Shown: positions 13,655-29,036, counted from the stretch's first letter. The stretch is 64,000 bases of DNA from Amia ocellicauda (GCF_036373705.1 NC_089851.1:37253470-37317469); one strand, 5' to 3'. Numbers and translations are program-made. The notes: generated by a model from the letters alone, not told the origin.

Positions 13655-13730
13655 TATAAGCATATTCAATGTCATTTTTACTGCAAGGACTAAACAAGGA
13701 CAGTTATACATATGTATTTATCATCACTGA
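12582..13730 (+). CDS. DD36E Tc1/mariner transposase with lost stop codon
   Basis: A cut-and-paste transposase of 382 codons. The N-terminal bipartite helix-turn-helix starts MGKKGDLSNFERGMVVGARR. The catalytic residues are D in AWSDES, D in QQDNAPCHKG and E in PIEHLWDVVE, with 36 residues between the last two. Compared with copy 2 it has about six substitutions, including H for P in NWHPQS and Y for N in DLYPIEH next to the catalytic Glu. The expected TAG stop after GGQTQY reads TCG, so translation would continue through the 3' inverted repeat and beyond the element for 36 codons. Catalytic residues are kept, so activity is possible but doubtful. Confidence 0.9.
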   Translation: MGKKGDLSNFERGMVVGARRAGLSISQSAQLLGFSRTTISRVYKEWCEKGKTSSMRQSCGRKCLVDARGQRRMGRLIQADRRATLTEITTRYNRGMQQSICEATTRTTLRRMGYNSRRPHRVPLISTTNRKKRLQFAQAHQNWTVEDWKNVAWSDESRFLLRHSDGRVRIWRKQNENMDPSYLVTTVQAGGGGVMVWGMFSWHTLGPLVPIGHRLNATAYLSIVSDHVHPFMTTMYPSSDGYFQQDNAPCHKGRILSNWFLEHDNEFTVLNWHPQSPDLYPIEHLWDVVERELRALDVHPTNLHQLQDAILSIWANISKECFQHLVESMPRRIKAVLKAKGGQTQYSYGVPNNPLGECISIFNVIFTARTKQGQLYICIYHH

Positions 13731-14406
13731 TATACACTCATTGTAATTGATGGTGATCAGTAGTGGTACCAGGTATCCAGTTTCGGGGTGGGCCAGAGAC
13801 ATTTGTGGATGGGCCGAATTTTAATGATTAAAATATGTGAGTGTAATTAGCTATATTTAGCCTATGTTAAAATGCGATAAGATAAAGATCAATAGGGGAC
13901 GTTATACTGACTGCAGAAACCTGGAGCAGAGGCATGAACAAAATTATGAGTTTGCGAAGAAAACACTTGCCTGTGCATGATCGTTTGCAATTGGTCGAAA
14001 ACTCAGAGCATTGCTGTGATTGATGAAGATGGTTGTACATGGTTTTTGCATGGTCAATATGAAATCACTTTCAATTCATTTCAGAATATTTTTGTATATT
14101 TCCTGAGAGGGAGACATTTTAATATTTTTAGTTTCTAATTGATTCTAATATTGAAATAACACTTTTTTAGTCATCATTTTACAGAGGGTCTAGGCCCCAT
14201 TAGGGCCAATCATAGCGCCGCTAGTGGACGTTACATATCCTTTGTGTGAATGAACATGAAAGTGTGAACCATTGACAACTGTTCCAGATTTCATTGCCTG
14301 TATTATATTATAGCAATTACATAACGCTGTGGTAAGTGCACAAAAATAAAAACTGATTCTCTCCTTTTTAAGCTATGTTGATATTTACTTCTTTCTTTTT
14401 CCACAG
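13657..14406. other. Intergenic DNA upstream of CLUL1, possible hAT-type remnant
   Basis: No gene. A segment at about 13750-14225 begins near CAGTAGTGGTACCAGG and ends near ATAGCGCCGCTAGTGG, with a GGGGTGGGCCAGAG stretch close to the left end and TAGGCCCCATTAGGGCC close to the right end. This recalls fish hAT-type MITEs, but no target duplication could be confirmed. The 3' splice acceptor (TTTTTCCACAG) of the first coding CLUL1 exon ends at 14406. Confidence 0.4.
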
Positions 14407-14463
14407 TATTTCTGCTTTTAAAAAAGTGAATTTCACTTGGTGTGACTGAAAAGATAATCGAAG

Positions 14464-17400
14464 ATGCGCTCCCTGCTCATCTTAGTGCTACTCCTGGGCT
14501 TGCATGGAGTCCTTCAGGGAGTCCCTGGGCCCAGTCAGGACGAGATGGCCATGGATATGCTTAAAAGTGAGTGTGATTTTCAATTTGATATGTGCATTTT
14601 CAGTCAGCTGTATTCTTCTGCCTCTTTGGAAATACTGGTATGCTGAATAAGGGCACATATACCTGTTTTGTCATCTTATCCATGCTATTTAACCTGAGTC
14701 ATCAATTAACTTATCAAACTGACCTAGCAGAAATGTAGATTCATGCTAGCTGAGACCTTGGTCTATTGGAATCTTATCTGGTTTTCCTTCTCAAAGAGAG
14801 ACTTGAAATTAAGGCTTCCCCATTGCATTTACCAGTTCAAAACTAGAAAGAGAGAGTGTATGTTTGAAAAGCAGAAATAGGCCTAACTCTAATACTCTTT
14901 TCACTTTGATTTAATATCAAATGGTTAACTGGAGCTTAATGCGTGAGATCCTATAGATTCTTACGTTTCGCTTTTTGAGAAAAACAATGTTCTCTGTGAT
15001 TTCTGCTTGTCATAGAGAATGGTATGCTAAATTATACAGGATAACCACGTTGTCAAAACTAAATTCCACATTTCCTCTCAAGTCTAGTGGGTTGAGTTGG
15101 TAGACTTGCTCATGCAAAGGGAAGATATATTCTCTCTCTGTCTGGTTCAGTTTATGGGCTCCAAAATACTAATAATAAGAGTTAAGATGTAGCCATATAA
15201 AACAATATTGATTCATAAGTTAAAAGTAATAGTATTATCACTGTTATCACTTTTGTTTTGTCCATAAAACATTCATGTTCTGAAGCCTTTTCAATATATT
15301 TCACAATAACATTCTGATTGATTGTTCAGAGCTGTCGAGAGACGGAGAGAAGTATGTGGACGAGGAGATGAAGAGAGCTCTGTTCGGTGTCAAGCAGATG
15401 AAAGAAGTCATGGAGAAGAATGGGAAGAAACATGAACACCTGATGAAGTCTCTGAGACACAGCAGTGAGAAGAAACAGGTCAGACCAAACAAAAAAGCAG
15501 ATAATGAAAGAAAATAGATAGTGCAGTTACTTTTCCTGATAATAATCACAAGCTCAACAGTAAGTCAGCGGGCTACTAATTTATCGACTACTAATCTATT
15601 GACTTGATAGGGATAAATGTATTCCCTTAGAAAGATAGGCGGACGAGAAACACTCAGGACCCAATTTATAACTAAACATTCCATTGCGAAACAAGAGATA
15701 ATTCCACAAACTCCATGATGTCATGAGTTTCCATACTACGTCCCATACCACATACCATAATCAATCACACCGAAGCACCATTTTCTCATATATTAGAAGC
15801 ACTGATATTCTTTTGACAGATCCCCAAAAGCTCTCCTCTGCTTATTCTCCTGCAGGGGGCAGTCCAGCTGGCTAAAGAGGTGCAACAGAAGCTGGGGGAA
15901 GCGGAGCTACAGTGCCAGGAGGCCTTAAAGTCTTCCTGGGAGGAATGCAAACCTTGCCTGCGAGATACCTGCAAATCATTTTACACTTCCACATGTCGTA
16001 GAGGATTCTCCACTTTCTCAACCAAGGTACATAGCACCCTACCACTGTGGGGGTAAAAGTGCAGTGATAGATTTGATGTTCTTCAAGAAGTGCTTGGATG
16101 ATTGATTTACTTCACTGAAACTGCATTGGTCTATGTCTCCTCCTACAGGTCAAAGAATTCATCCAAAAAATGTCATCCCAGTTCAGCTTGCTAGACAACC
16201 AGGATCTCATTTTTAATCAGACCTCAGAAAGTTTTGACATAGAAGTCGTACAGATTGAGAATTCCTTTAACCAGTTGCTTTCAGAGGTGGGTTCCTTGTA
16301 TGCCCAAAGCATGGCACTGTTTGACAAGATGCGAGAGAAGTTTGACCAGGCCTTCCAGGCGATGTTCACCTCGGACCCACAGGCTAAAGGGCTCATTGAA
16401 AAGCCTCTGTCTCCAGCACCCCAGACCTACGATTCAGGCTTTCTTGATGGTCTGGGGCTGGAGGACGTGCTCGAGTCCTTCTTAGATTTCGGCAGGACAG
16501 TGTTTGACGACTTCAGCTCTGTGATAACCGAGGTCTTTGATGATCTTCACAAGAACACGGAAGACGGATCAGAAAAGGAAAAGGGCAAGTTGATATTCTT
16601 AAATCTATTTAAATTACAATGTTCAATTAGTTTGTCTTATCCAGGTTTACCACAACATATTTGCACAGTCATGTGCCAGTTTTTCCATGGTTTTGCTATA
16701 TTTACCATGCATGTACTTTCCAGATTAGTTTTTAAGGAGCCCCACTGATTATCAGTAATTCTTATTTGTGTTCAGACATTTCAGATACTCTATATATCTA
16801 TATCATATGCTGTATATAGACCGATGCTTTGGTATGAGCTTCACTAGGGAAACCAGAGTCAACAAACTTTAGAATAAATGTTAAAAATGGCTTCTCATAG
16901 GCTGCAGCTGTTCTTCTTTTGCCATATCAGATAAAGTCAGATAAAATTAAAATAGAGAAGATGTATTTGAAGTACTTACACAAATAAATAGTATTCCAGA
17001 TACCAGATATTGCTACTATAACTTAGTACTCACGGTGGCCTTTTTAATTACTCAGGATGTCAAAAATAAGGAGAGAAACAAATGGTATGTTAAAATACAG
17101 TCTGTGTGTGGAAAACCTTGTCTATTGCACAAACAGGAACGTTAATTAACTAATCTGTTTGTACTATATATGCTGAGGAGGTGGTGTGATAACCAAGCCA
17201 CTGTAATAATTTTAAATAGCATATAACATAAATAAATTATGATTTTGCACAACAATTGTCTTTATTTGAGTTTTCTTGCTTACTTCCCAGCAGAAAGAGA
17301 GCTGTTGTTTCCAACGCTTATGCCATCACAGAGGAGACAGTTGTGCAGAGACCTGCGCAGACAAAGCTCGCAGTGCTGGCAGCTACAGACCAAGTGCCAG

Positions 17401-18622
17401 TTGTGCCAGACCACCCTATTGCAAGGTAGGAGATGACAATATAAAACTGAATTCTGTGTGAAAAAAGGCAATTTTGTCAATCTGAACTTCTGTAGATCAT
17501 TGATGCAGAAATTGAGGTATAACTGAATGTGAGGAGATGGTCCAACCAATGGGACATCGAGACAAATAGGGTCAGAAGTCTGGGTCAGGTGACTGTGGTA
17601 GTCAAGTATTATTGGGACCTAAAACTTTCTAATTCCTCTACTCTACTCTACTATCAGAGTGCCCCAGAGTGACAGAGCTACACACCGAGCAGAATGAAGT
17701 CTCTCGCCTGGTCAATGTGTCCAGCCAGCAGTACGACGAGATCCTCCACATCGTGCAGCGTCACACTGAGGACACCGTGGGCTGGCTGGCAAACATGGCA
17801 GCCCGGTTTGGCTGGGTGGCTGAGCTGGCCAACACCAATGTGGAATCTGAGAATGTCTTCACTGTCTCAACGGTAAAGTGAGATCAGAACAGTCATGGGC
17901 ATTATATTAATATATTCTCCTGGGTCTATGTATTGTTGCAAGTGTTACTGTATCCAGGGCTGTGAGGTCCAGAAATCTATATGTTCCTATAGATCTCACC
18001 ACCTTGTTAATTCACAGGTGGTTCGCAATGATAAGGAAGAAAAGAGCGCCTCTCTTTCAGACACTACGGTGGAAGTGAATATTCTCGATTCCCATAACTT
18101 TACTCTGACTGTCCCTGGAGAACTGGAGGTACAGGACCCTGCCTTCATTAACTATGTTGCACAGGAAGCATTGAGGCTGTACAAACGGCTGGTTAGGTAA
18201 GCCATTATATACTTTCTTTCTAGAGCAATAGTGGGCAATTGAAAGGTTGAATCACCTTGACCTTGAACCAGGCCTGAAGGCTGATAAAGATTGTACCCAT
18301 TATGCAACAGTTTGTATTGAGAATATTACAATATTTTCATGTGGTACATGTATTTACAAGATTTGTTTAAATATATGTAAAATATAAGAAACAAGTTATT
18401 TCACACAATATATCAATTATATTGTCTATGTATTTTAAATTGTATTCACCATACATGTATAATGTATTAACATTTAGTAATTGGCTTCTGGGTGAGTTAT
18501 ATTCGTAAGACATTTATCTCAAGGCTAAGTTTACATACATTTTTCCAATTAATTAGATAATAATAGCTATTTACATTTTATTTACGGGTTCCTTTTTATT
18601 TTGCAGGCATGATGCAGCTTGA
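14464..18622 (+). CDS. clul1: Clusterin-like protein 1, 8 coding exons
   Basis: Coding exons: 14464-14566, 15330-15478, 15856-16026, 16149-16584, 17291-17425, 17658-17872, 18018-18196, 18607-18622. All phases join, giving 467 residues (human CLUL1 is about 466). MRSLLILVLLLGLHGVLQG is a signal peptide, so the product is secreted. Exon 2 carries the clusterin motif GEKYVDEEMKRALFGVKQMK. Exon 3 has five cysteines (QCQ, EECKPC, DTC, STC) and exons 5-6 have five more (LCRDL, QCW, KCQLC, GEC), matching the five interchain disulfides of clusterin. N-glycosylation sites include NQTS, NVSS and HNFT. The 5' exon begins at 14407 with 57 bp of untranslated leader. Intron 4 has a GC donor (AAAAGG|GCAAGT). 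Position next to TYMS favours CLUL1 over CLU. In mammals CLUL1 is expressed in cones; expression here is unknown. Confidence 0.93.
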
Positions 18623-18823
18623 AGCGATGTCAGCTAAAACAACACAATCCTAGTTTCCCTTTTAGATATGAAGACTTTTTCATCTGCACTGATGCAGATG
18701 GTGTTATAAGCTGATAATTAGAGAAATGTATATGTTTTGCTGCTATTAAATTCATAATCTGTCTAATAAAAATGAGAAGATTTGCAAACGTGCTAATTAC
18801 TGATATATTTTCCCCTCTGAAGT

Positions 18824-18829
18824 AATAAA
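18824..18829 (+). other. CLUL1 polyadenylation signal
   Basis: AATAAA about 200 bp after the CLUL1 stop codon. A second candidate (TAATAAAAAT) occurs near 18765. Both fit a short 3' untranslated region. Confidence 0.6.
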
Positions 18830-18839
18830 GCTTGAACAT

Positions 18840-19866
18840 CAGAACTAGATGTAAAATGCTTTGTCGTTATGCATTGTGAAATGGGTAAAATTAATAATGT
18901 ATGCAACAAAAGTGAATCCAAGTAATGGTGTTTTTCCTGATGTCGGTTTAAAATTGGGATTTCACTGCTTTGAAAGGTCACATTATGTGCTTTTATGTCA
19001 AGACTGGCTATTGACACTACTTTTCCCATCAGACTTATGGGAATCTGGTTGGTCTTGATAACTGAGGGGATTGCCATATACCATAATTAAAGGGAAGCAG
19101 TAACTATTTTATAGAGTACATTTGGTCTCAAATCCACTTAGTCTGAGAGTCTGGATCTTTGCTGGCTAGATGAGAATGAGACATTAATTCAACCCACAGC
19201 TAGGGGAGGAACTGAAAATTAAGCAACAATATCAGTTCAGGAAGGGTTTTTAATTGAATATGATATTTATTTCACTTGAAGTTTAAATTCTACAGTACAT
19301 AGGTCTACGATAAATGTGTTCTGTACATTTTTGTTTGAAAACCCTGTATATCATTTTGTATAAAGGCATCTACCAAATGCATAAATACTAATACTATGAA
19401 TAATTATGATGTAAACACATTTAATATTTACGTATTTAATGCAAAGTATTACCAACTGATGTAATCCATGTTTTTTAATTCTTAAATTAATAATTCCTTC
19501 TTTTCATAATAGTTGACTTAAGTACTTTACATTACTTACGTATACAAAAAGCAAAACAATTACACTATCATAGGATACATACACAGTAAGAAATAAATAA
19601 GAAAGGGCAAATTAGCCTTAAAAACAAAGTCCTGTAAAGCACCATGATAACATGTTCATGCCAGATATATAATTAAATACAACAGGTGCAAACAGCAACA
19701 ACAAAAAGTTATGAGAAGTAAGTTTCAATCTCTAAATGAGAGAATTACTGAAAATAATATATTTACCCTCCCTAAAGCAGTTTTTTGTTATTTTCACCAA
19801 ATACTGCTCCAACAACACACAAGTGTCCAAGTGTGTGGATTAACTATTATTTTTCTATGCCACATG
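18840..19866. other. Intergenic DNA between CLUL1 and a transposon, nothing recognised
   Basis: AT-rich, with no exon, RNA gene or repeat terminus seen. Confidence 0.55.
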
Positions 19867-19868
19867 TA

Positions 19869-20905
19869 CACTACCGGTCAAAAATTTTAAAACACCTAAA
19901 TTTTTCCAGTTTCTATTGAAATTTACACAGTTGAATGTTTCAATGTACTCTGAAATTAAAGCATAGAACAAATAAACAATTGTAGATAAAAAAGAAATCG
20001 TTTTGATTAACAAAATTGAACCCGTTAAGTTGACAAACCCCTCTGCTACCCTTAAAAGGGCACCAAATCCATGTGCTTCTCTTTAATCCCATGTCTATTC
20101 TTCACTGTTGTGTTGTTTGCCAAGTGTTTGGTATCCCATGAAAGCTGAGACTCTCAGCTTTCTAACGATGTTAGAAATGTAAGCATTTACACGCACCCCC
20201 GGCATTCTGAAAAGGGGGGTGGGGGGATACTTGGTAAATATCTGAAAATATTGACAATTATAACATATTCTGGAGCCAGACAGTCTACTGATCAAAACAA
20301 GACCATCCACGTTTTGGTAGAAGCAACACACACACCCGTAGAGCTCAAAATGTCAAGATGGAAAACTCTGTTTACAGTGAACTAATACACAACAGTTTTA
20401 CATAATTGGATCTGAACTTCTCTGTGTTTGATAGAACATCAAATAGATTAAAGATTAATTGTTAGGTTGTTCTGAACAAAACAAGCCTATTTGCAAAGAA
20501 AACCGATCAAAACTGAGTGGTCTGTGACCGTCTGAATGAGACCCCCCCCAAGAGCAGACTGTTAATTTACCCCCCTGGCTCTGAATGACGGAACCTGTAA
20601 ATTGGATGTGTTTGAGAATTAACCGCACTGGTAGCCGAGAGAATAAGCTTTCAAACGATGTGCGCATTGTAGGAACACAGTGTAACTTCTATGCACTGCC
20701 AAATAATGTTTAAGAGGGTGTAGTAACACAGAATATAACTCTAAAATGTGCATTATTTTTCAGTTTTTGGTAACCTAAACTTTTTAACCTCTGGCAGTTT
20801 ACACTTACCTTTGTACCATTTCAGGTTATTCACAGGACTTGAACTGCTTACATTTCAATACAAACTGGAAAAATGGGGGTGTTCTAAAACTTTTGACCGG
20901 AAGTG
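19869..20905. mobile_element. Non-autonomous Tc1-type element with TA target duplication
   Basis: The left end reads CACTACCGGTCAAAAATTTT and the complement of the right end reads CACTTCCGGTCAAAAGTTTT. Both are followed by an AAACACC/AGAACACC-like stretch and, further in, CCAGTTT. TA lies directly outside each end (19867-19868 and 20906-20907). The 1037-bp interior has only short unrelated frames and no recognisable transposase motif, so it is either a non-autonomous derivative or a heavily decayed copy. Confidence 0.8.
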
Positions 20906-21019
20906 TATACCAATGAATTGGATACATTTTGTGAAGTTCACTACTCATGTTCCCATGGTCAACTGAAGTGTCATCATGTGGCTGCATTAGCTCTTCATAC
21001 CATGTTATGTCTCAATATA

Positions 21020-22240
21020 CACTCACCTAAAGGATTATTAGGAACACCATACTAATACTGTGTTTGACCCCCTTTCGCCTTCAGAACTGCCTTAATTCTA
21101 CGTGGCATTGATTCAACAAGGTGCTGAAAGCATTCTTTAGAAATGTTGGCCCATATTGATAGGATAGCATCTTGCAGTTGATGGAGATTTGTGGGATGCA
21201 CATCCAAGGCCCGAAGCTCCCGTTCCACCACATCCCAAAGATGCTCTATTGGGTTGAGATCTGGTGACTGTGGGGGCCAGTTTAGTACAGTGAACTCATT
21301 GTCATGTTCAAGAAACCAATTTGAAAGGATTCGACCTTTGTGACATGGTGCATTATCCTGCTGGAAGTAGCCATCAGAGGATGGGTACATGGTGGTCATA
21401 AAGGGATGGACATGGTCAGAAACAATGCTCAGGTAGGCCGTGGCATTTAAACGATGCCCAATTGGCACTAAGGGGCCTAAAGTGTACCAAGAAAACATCC
21501 CCCACACCATTACACCACCACCACCAGCCTGCACAGTGGTAACAAGGCATGATGGATCCATGTTCTCATTCTGTTTACGCCAAATTCTGACTCTACCATC
21601 TGAATGTCTCAACAGAAATTGAGACTCATCAGACCAGGCAACATTTTTCCAGTCTTCAACTGTCCAATTTTGGTGAGCTTGTGCAAATTGTAGCCTCTTT
21701 TTCCTATTTGTAGTGGAGATGAGTGGTACCCGGTGGGGTCTTCTGCTATTGTAGCCCATCCGCCTCAAGGTTGTACGTGTTGTGGCTTCACAAATGCTTT
21801 GCTGCATACCTCGGTTGTAACGAGTGGTTATTTCAGTCAAAGTTGCTCTTCTATCAGATTGAATCAGTCGGCCCATTCTCCTCTGACCTCTTGCATCAAC
21901 AAGGCATTTTCGCCCACAGGACTGCCGCATACTGGATGTTTTTCCCTTTTCACACCATTCTTTGTAAACCCTAGAAATGGTTGTGCGTGAAAATCCCAGT
22001 AACTGAGCAGATTGTGAAATACTCAGACCGGCCCGTCTGGCACCAACAACCATGCCATGCTCAAAATTGCTTAAATCACCTTTCTTTCCCATTCAGACAT
22101 TCAGTTTGGAGTTCAGGAGATTGTCTTGACCAGGACCACACCCCTAAATGCATTGAAGCAACTGCCATGTGATTGTTTGGTTAGATAATTGCATTAATGA
22201 GAAATTGAACAGGTGTTCCTAATAATCCTTTAGGTGAGTG
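21020..22240 (-). mobile_element. Full-length Tc1/mariner DD36E element, copy 2
   Basis: A 1221-bp element with the same 29-bp inverted repeats as the copy at 12434-13654, flanked by TA at 21018-21019 and 22241-22242. The transposase reads on the - strand. Near identity with copy 1 and an intact reading frame indicate recent insertion. Confidence 0.95.
21052..22092 (-). CDS. DD36E Tc1/mariner transposase, intact
   Basis: An uninterrupted 346-residue transposase, close to the expected length of the family. It has the N-terminal paired-like helix-turn-helix region (about residues 1-110) and then the RNase H-like catalytic domain. The catalytic residues are D in AWSDES, D in QQDNAP and E in DLNPIEHLWD, with 36 residues between the last two. 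A glycine-rich stretch (QAGGGGVMVWG) sits between the first two, as in other Tc1/mariner proteins. It ends GGQTQY just before the 3' inverted repeat. All hallmarks of a functional enzyme are present. Whether it is expressed or active cannot be seen from sequence. Confidence 0.93.
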   Translation of the reverse strand: MGKKGDLSNFEHGMVVGARRAGLSISQSAQLLGFSRTTISRVYKEWCEKGKTSSMRQSCGRKCLVDARGQRRMGRLIQSDRRATLTEITTRYNRGMQQSICEATTRTTLRRMGYNSRRPHRVPLISTTNRKKRLQFAQAHQNWTVEDWKNVAWSDESQFLLRHSDGRVRIWRKQNENMDPSCLVTTVQAGGGGVMVWGMFSWYTLGPLVPIGHRLNATAYLSIVSDHVHPFMTTMYPSSDGYFQQDNAPCHKGRILSNWFLEHDNEFTVLNWPPQSPDLNPIEHLWDVVERELRALDVHPTNLHQLQDAILSIWANISKECFQHLVESMPRRIKAVLKAKGGQTQY

Positions 22241-22242
22241 TA

Positions 22243-23319
22243 TATATATATACAACATTATAAATCATAAAGGACATTCTGGTGCATATGATATCCATGT
22301 TGCAGTGACAATGTTACAGTGCCTAAACAGAGAACCACACAGCAATGTCTGAATCTGCTGTGAGATACAAATAACAGGAATAATAAATTGGTTTACAATG
22401 GGTTTCTTGCTTTTATCACAAGAATCCTTCCTTCTTCATTAATGGAATACATTATTTTAGACCCTGTTGCTCTTTGAGACATGGTAGAATGCTATCAGTA
22501 TCAGGCATGTGTGGTTACAACATATTATCTAAAAAATTATTGACAGTACTTGCTGTAACCTCCCTTTTCTATTTAGAGATAATATTGATTACAGGAAACT
22601 AATAACATTTTGCAGTTTTCACTGGATAAAGGTGTTGATCAGTTGTCATAAGCATTACTGTCTACTCAAGTTTATAAGAATAAGTCTGAGACTAGTTGGC
22701 TGACATGAAACATTAACTTACAAATTAGTTCCCTGCCTGAATTATTTATTCATTTTCTTAAGGTCTATGCAGACTTTGCCCTGTGTTAAGTATTCCTCAT
22801 TTCATCGCTTTCAATTCTGTTTGGTCACAAAACCAGTCATGAAACCAGAATAAAAGATAGCATTGATCAAATGCAAACTGTTACATTGTCACAGCCTACA
22901 GGACTGACTAAATACCATTTATTTATGTGATTTTTCCACAGGTGTTAATAAATATAGAGTGAAGTTGCTTCAGTATCAAGTGCCAAATCACTATTCTTAG
23001 CACTATGCAGATGCAGTTCATAGTAGGTCCATGGAATTTAACACACAGGTAAATCTCTAGTCAGCTTATGTAAGATCACATGGTTAATTCAGCAAATCTG
23101 TGCAAGTCATCCAGTTACAGTACATTTTCCCACACATAAATAAGAAAAACAAGAATAAAATATCAAATATCAACTTAGCCTGGTGATATAGGAGCTTAAT
23201 GGTGTTCAAGCAAAGTTCACAGCTGCTGGGATGATTTTATATTTTGAAAGCCAGTTGTGACTTTATTATTTTTTACAGATGCAAAGGTGTGTTTGTGAAT
23301 GGCTCATCATCTATGTTAA
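22243..23319. other. Intergenic DNA, nothing recognised
   Basis: A short (TA) run directly follows the transposon, then AT-rich DNA without exons or repeat termini. Confidence 0.55.
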
Positions 23320-23602
23320 TCATTCCATTCTGATTAACGATGGTGAGATATAAACTTAATTCAGCAATAAACCCACCATGGCCATGCGTTTGAATACTCT
23401 TGCAGTCAATACAATATTCTGGATTAAGTAAAAAGGATGCAGAGATTTTAATAGAAATATGGATATAATTAGAGGAACAAGGATGTATAAGGATGCATCT
23501 GTCTTCAGGGTTGGCCTTGATGGTGTCTGTCATATTCTGCAACTGATCCACACCTTGCCCAGTGTAATCTGCAGAGGAAACAAAACAGAAAGCATGTCCC
23601 AC
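23320..23602 (-). pseudogene. Inverted decayed copy of TYMS exon 4 with flanking introns
   Basis: Read on the - strand, this segment matches TYMS at 26609-26925. It contains the end of intron 3 (GGACATGCTTTCTGTTTTGT), the acceptor CTCTGCAG, exon 4 (DYTGQGVDQLQ, TIKANPEDRC) and part of intron 4 including GGTGGGTTTATTGCTGAATT. The exon copy starts at 23568. Its 3' part, covering MCAWNPK and the splice donor, is deleted or replaced. Substitutions include R to C in the PEDRR arginine pair. Because intron sequence is included it arose by DNA duplication, not retrotransposition. It cannot act as a TYMS exon in this orientation. Confidence 0.9.
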
Positions 23603-24320
23603 CTCCTTTAACCCAGACCTGCTCTTAGAAATACCATCAGACAAGCATGTGTGTGCAAATATGGCATCTAAACAACTGTGACCTGTGATATCAATTAAAA
23701 CTTTTAGTTGACTAATAATTGCTTAAAGATAAGTAATGTAGTCATCCATAATTATGTTCTCTACAAGCTCAGCTTATATTTACTTTTAAAAATGAGAAAA
23801 ATGGATTATGAGCTCATTAGGTAACAACTCTGGATATGCTAAGATTGCGGCAGTGATTTGAACAGGTATCAAAACAATAACAATGAAATCATTTCACCAC
23901 AGTCTCATTTGTGTTGGGTTAGTTTTCCATGTACTTTATGAAACCATGTCCTGCATAGAGCTGTGTGGCAGACTGGCTGACATTAAAGAGGTCTGTGTGT
24001 GGGATAGACTGAGCTCAGAAATTGTAATTGCTAATGACAGAAATGGTGACAGATAGAGCCGCTTATTGGAGTTGTGCAAAGTAATGTTTATCTGCACATT
24101 TAAGGTTTTTCCTACTGCATACTATTACTAGTATGCATTTTTGGTTATACATATTCCATAAGAGTTTTCTCCTGTGCACACATACCTATTCATTCATTTA
24201 CCAAGAGGTGTGCAGCTTTCCCACATAACAAGACCCAGACATCTTAATTTGAATAGAATAGTGTGCAAGAGTATTTGGACAGATCTTTTTCGCAAAATGT
24301 ACTTTTTCTAGATAAACTGA
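23603..24320. other. Intergenic DNA upstream of the TYMS promoter
   Basis: No gene or repeat recognised. Composition rises in GC and CpG towards the TYMS promoter. Confidence 0.5.
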
Positions 24321-24597
24321 AAGTAGCGGGAAAGCAACGCAGGACGTTTCCAAACACAAATGGAAACGTCAGAAAGCGGGGGGTGAGCTTCACTGCGATT
24401 GGCTGATTAGCGCAGAGCCCGCCCCCTCCGCCCAGCCTGTACGCGGGACTTTCAAACCCGCTCAGCAGCAGTCGTGTGCGGCGCCTGCGTTCAGATATTA
24501 GCTTGAAATCCCAGAACAGATATCCAATAAGCGGTAAACCGAAACAGACAGACTGTGTCGGTGCCTCCACTGCACAAAAACAAACTGCTAGAAGAAA
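24321..24597 (+). promoter_or_regulatory. TYMS promoter: TATA-less, with E2F-like, CCAAT and GC boxes
   Basis: A CpG-rich stretch stands out from the AT-rich surroundings. GCGGGAAA (24326-24333) is the complement of the E2F consensus TTTCCCGC. ATTGG (24398-24402) is an inverted CCAAT box. GC boxes lie around 24416-24433 (CCCGCCCCCTCCGCCC). There is no TATA box near the expected start. This arrangement fits the known S-phase regulation of thymidylate synthase. The transcription start is not determined. Confidence 0.65.
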
Positions 24598-28759
<4,162 letters not shown>

Positions 28760-28935
28760 CAAAAGCAGTTTTATAGAATGAGTCCAGTTTGGGAAATGTG
28801 TGTTTTTATTTCAAGGTTTTTAATTCATACTTCAAGATTTCCTTTTTATAATGAATAGAAACCATGTTTGTTTCTATCTTGCATGATTGTAAATATTTGT
28901 AATTAAGTTTTTACTATGTTTTATTGGCTTTAACC

Positions 28936-28941
28936 AATAAA
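28936..28941 (+). other. TYMS polyadenylation signal
   Basis: AATAAA 177 bp after the TYMS stop codon, giving a short 3' untranslated region. It lies only about 160 bp from the end of the ENOSF1 coding region on the other strand. Confidence 0.75.
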
Positions 28942-29030
28942 GATTGTGAATTTTAGTTGCTTTGTGCTCTGCTGATCTAATTTATGCAAGGTTATTAGTT
29001 GTTTCTATATTCTAAAAAGTAATACTAATT

Positions 29031-29036
29031 TTTATT
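29031..29036 (-). other. ENOSF1 polyadenylation signal candidate
   Basis: AATAAA on the - strand 66 bp after the ENOSF1 stop codon. A second - strand AATAAA lies at 28920-28925, inside the TYMS 3' untranslated region. Use of that one would make the two transcripts overlap. Confidence 0.5.

Noticed and set aside
17276..17461. Alternative frame over CLUL1 exon 5 (Cys-rich, NHRGDSCAET-like)
   Set aside because: Out of phase with the preceding and following exons; the clusterin cysteine pattern is in the other frame.
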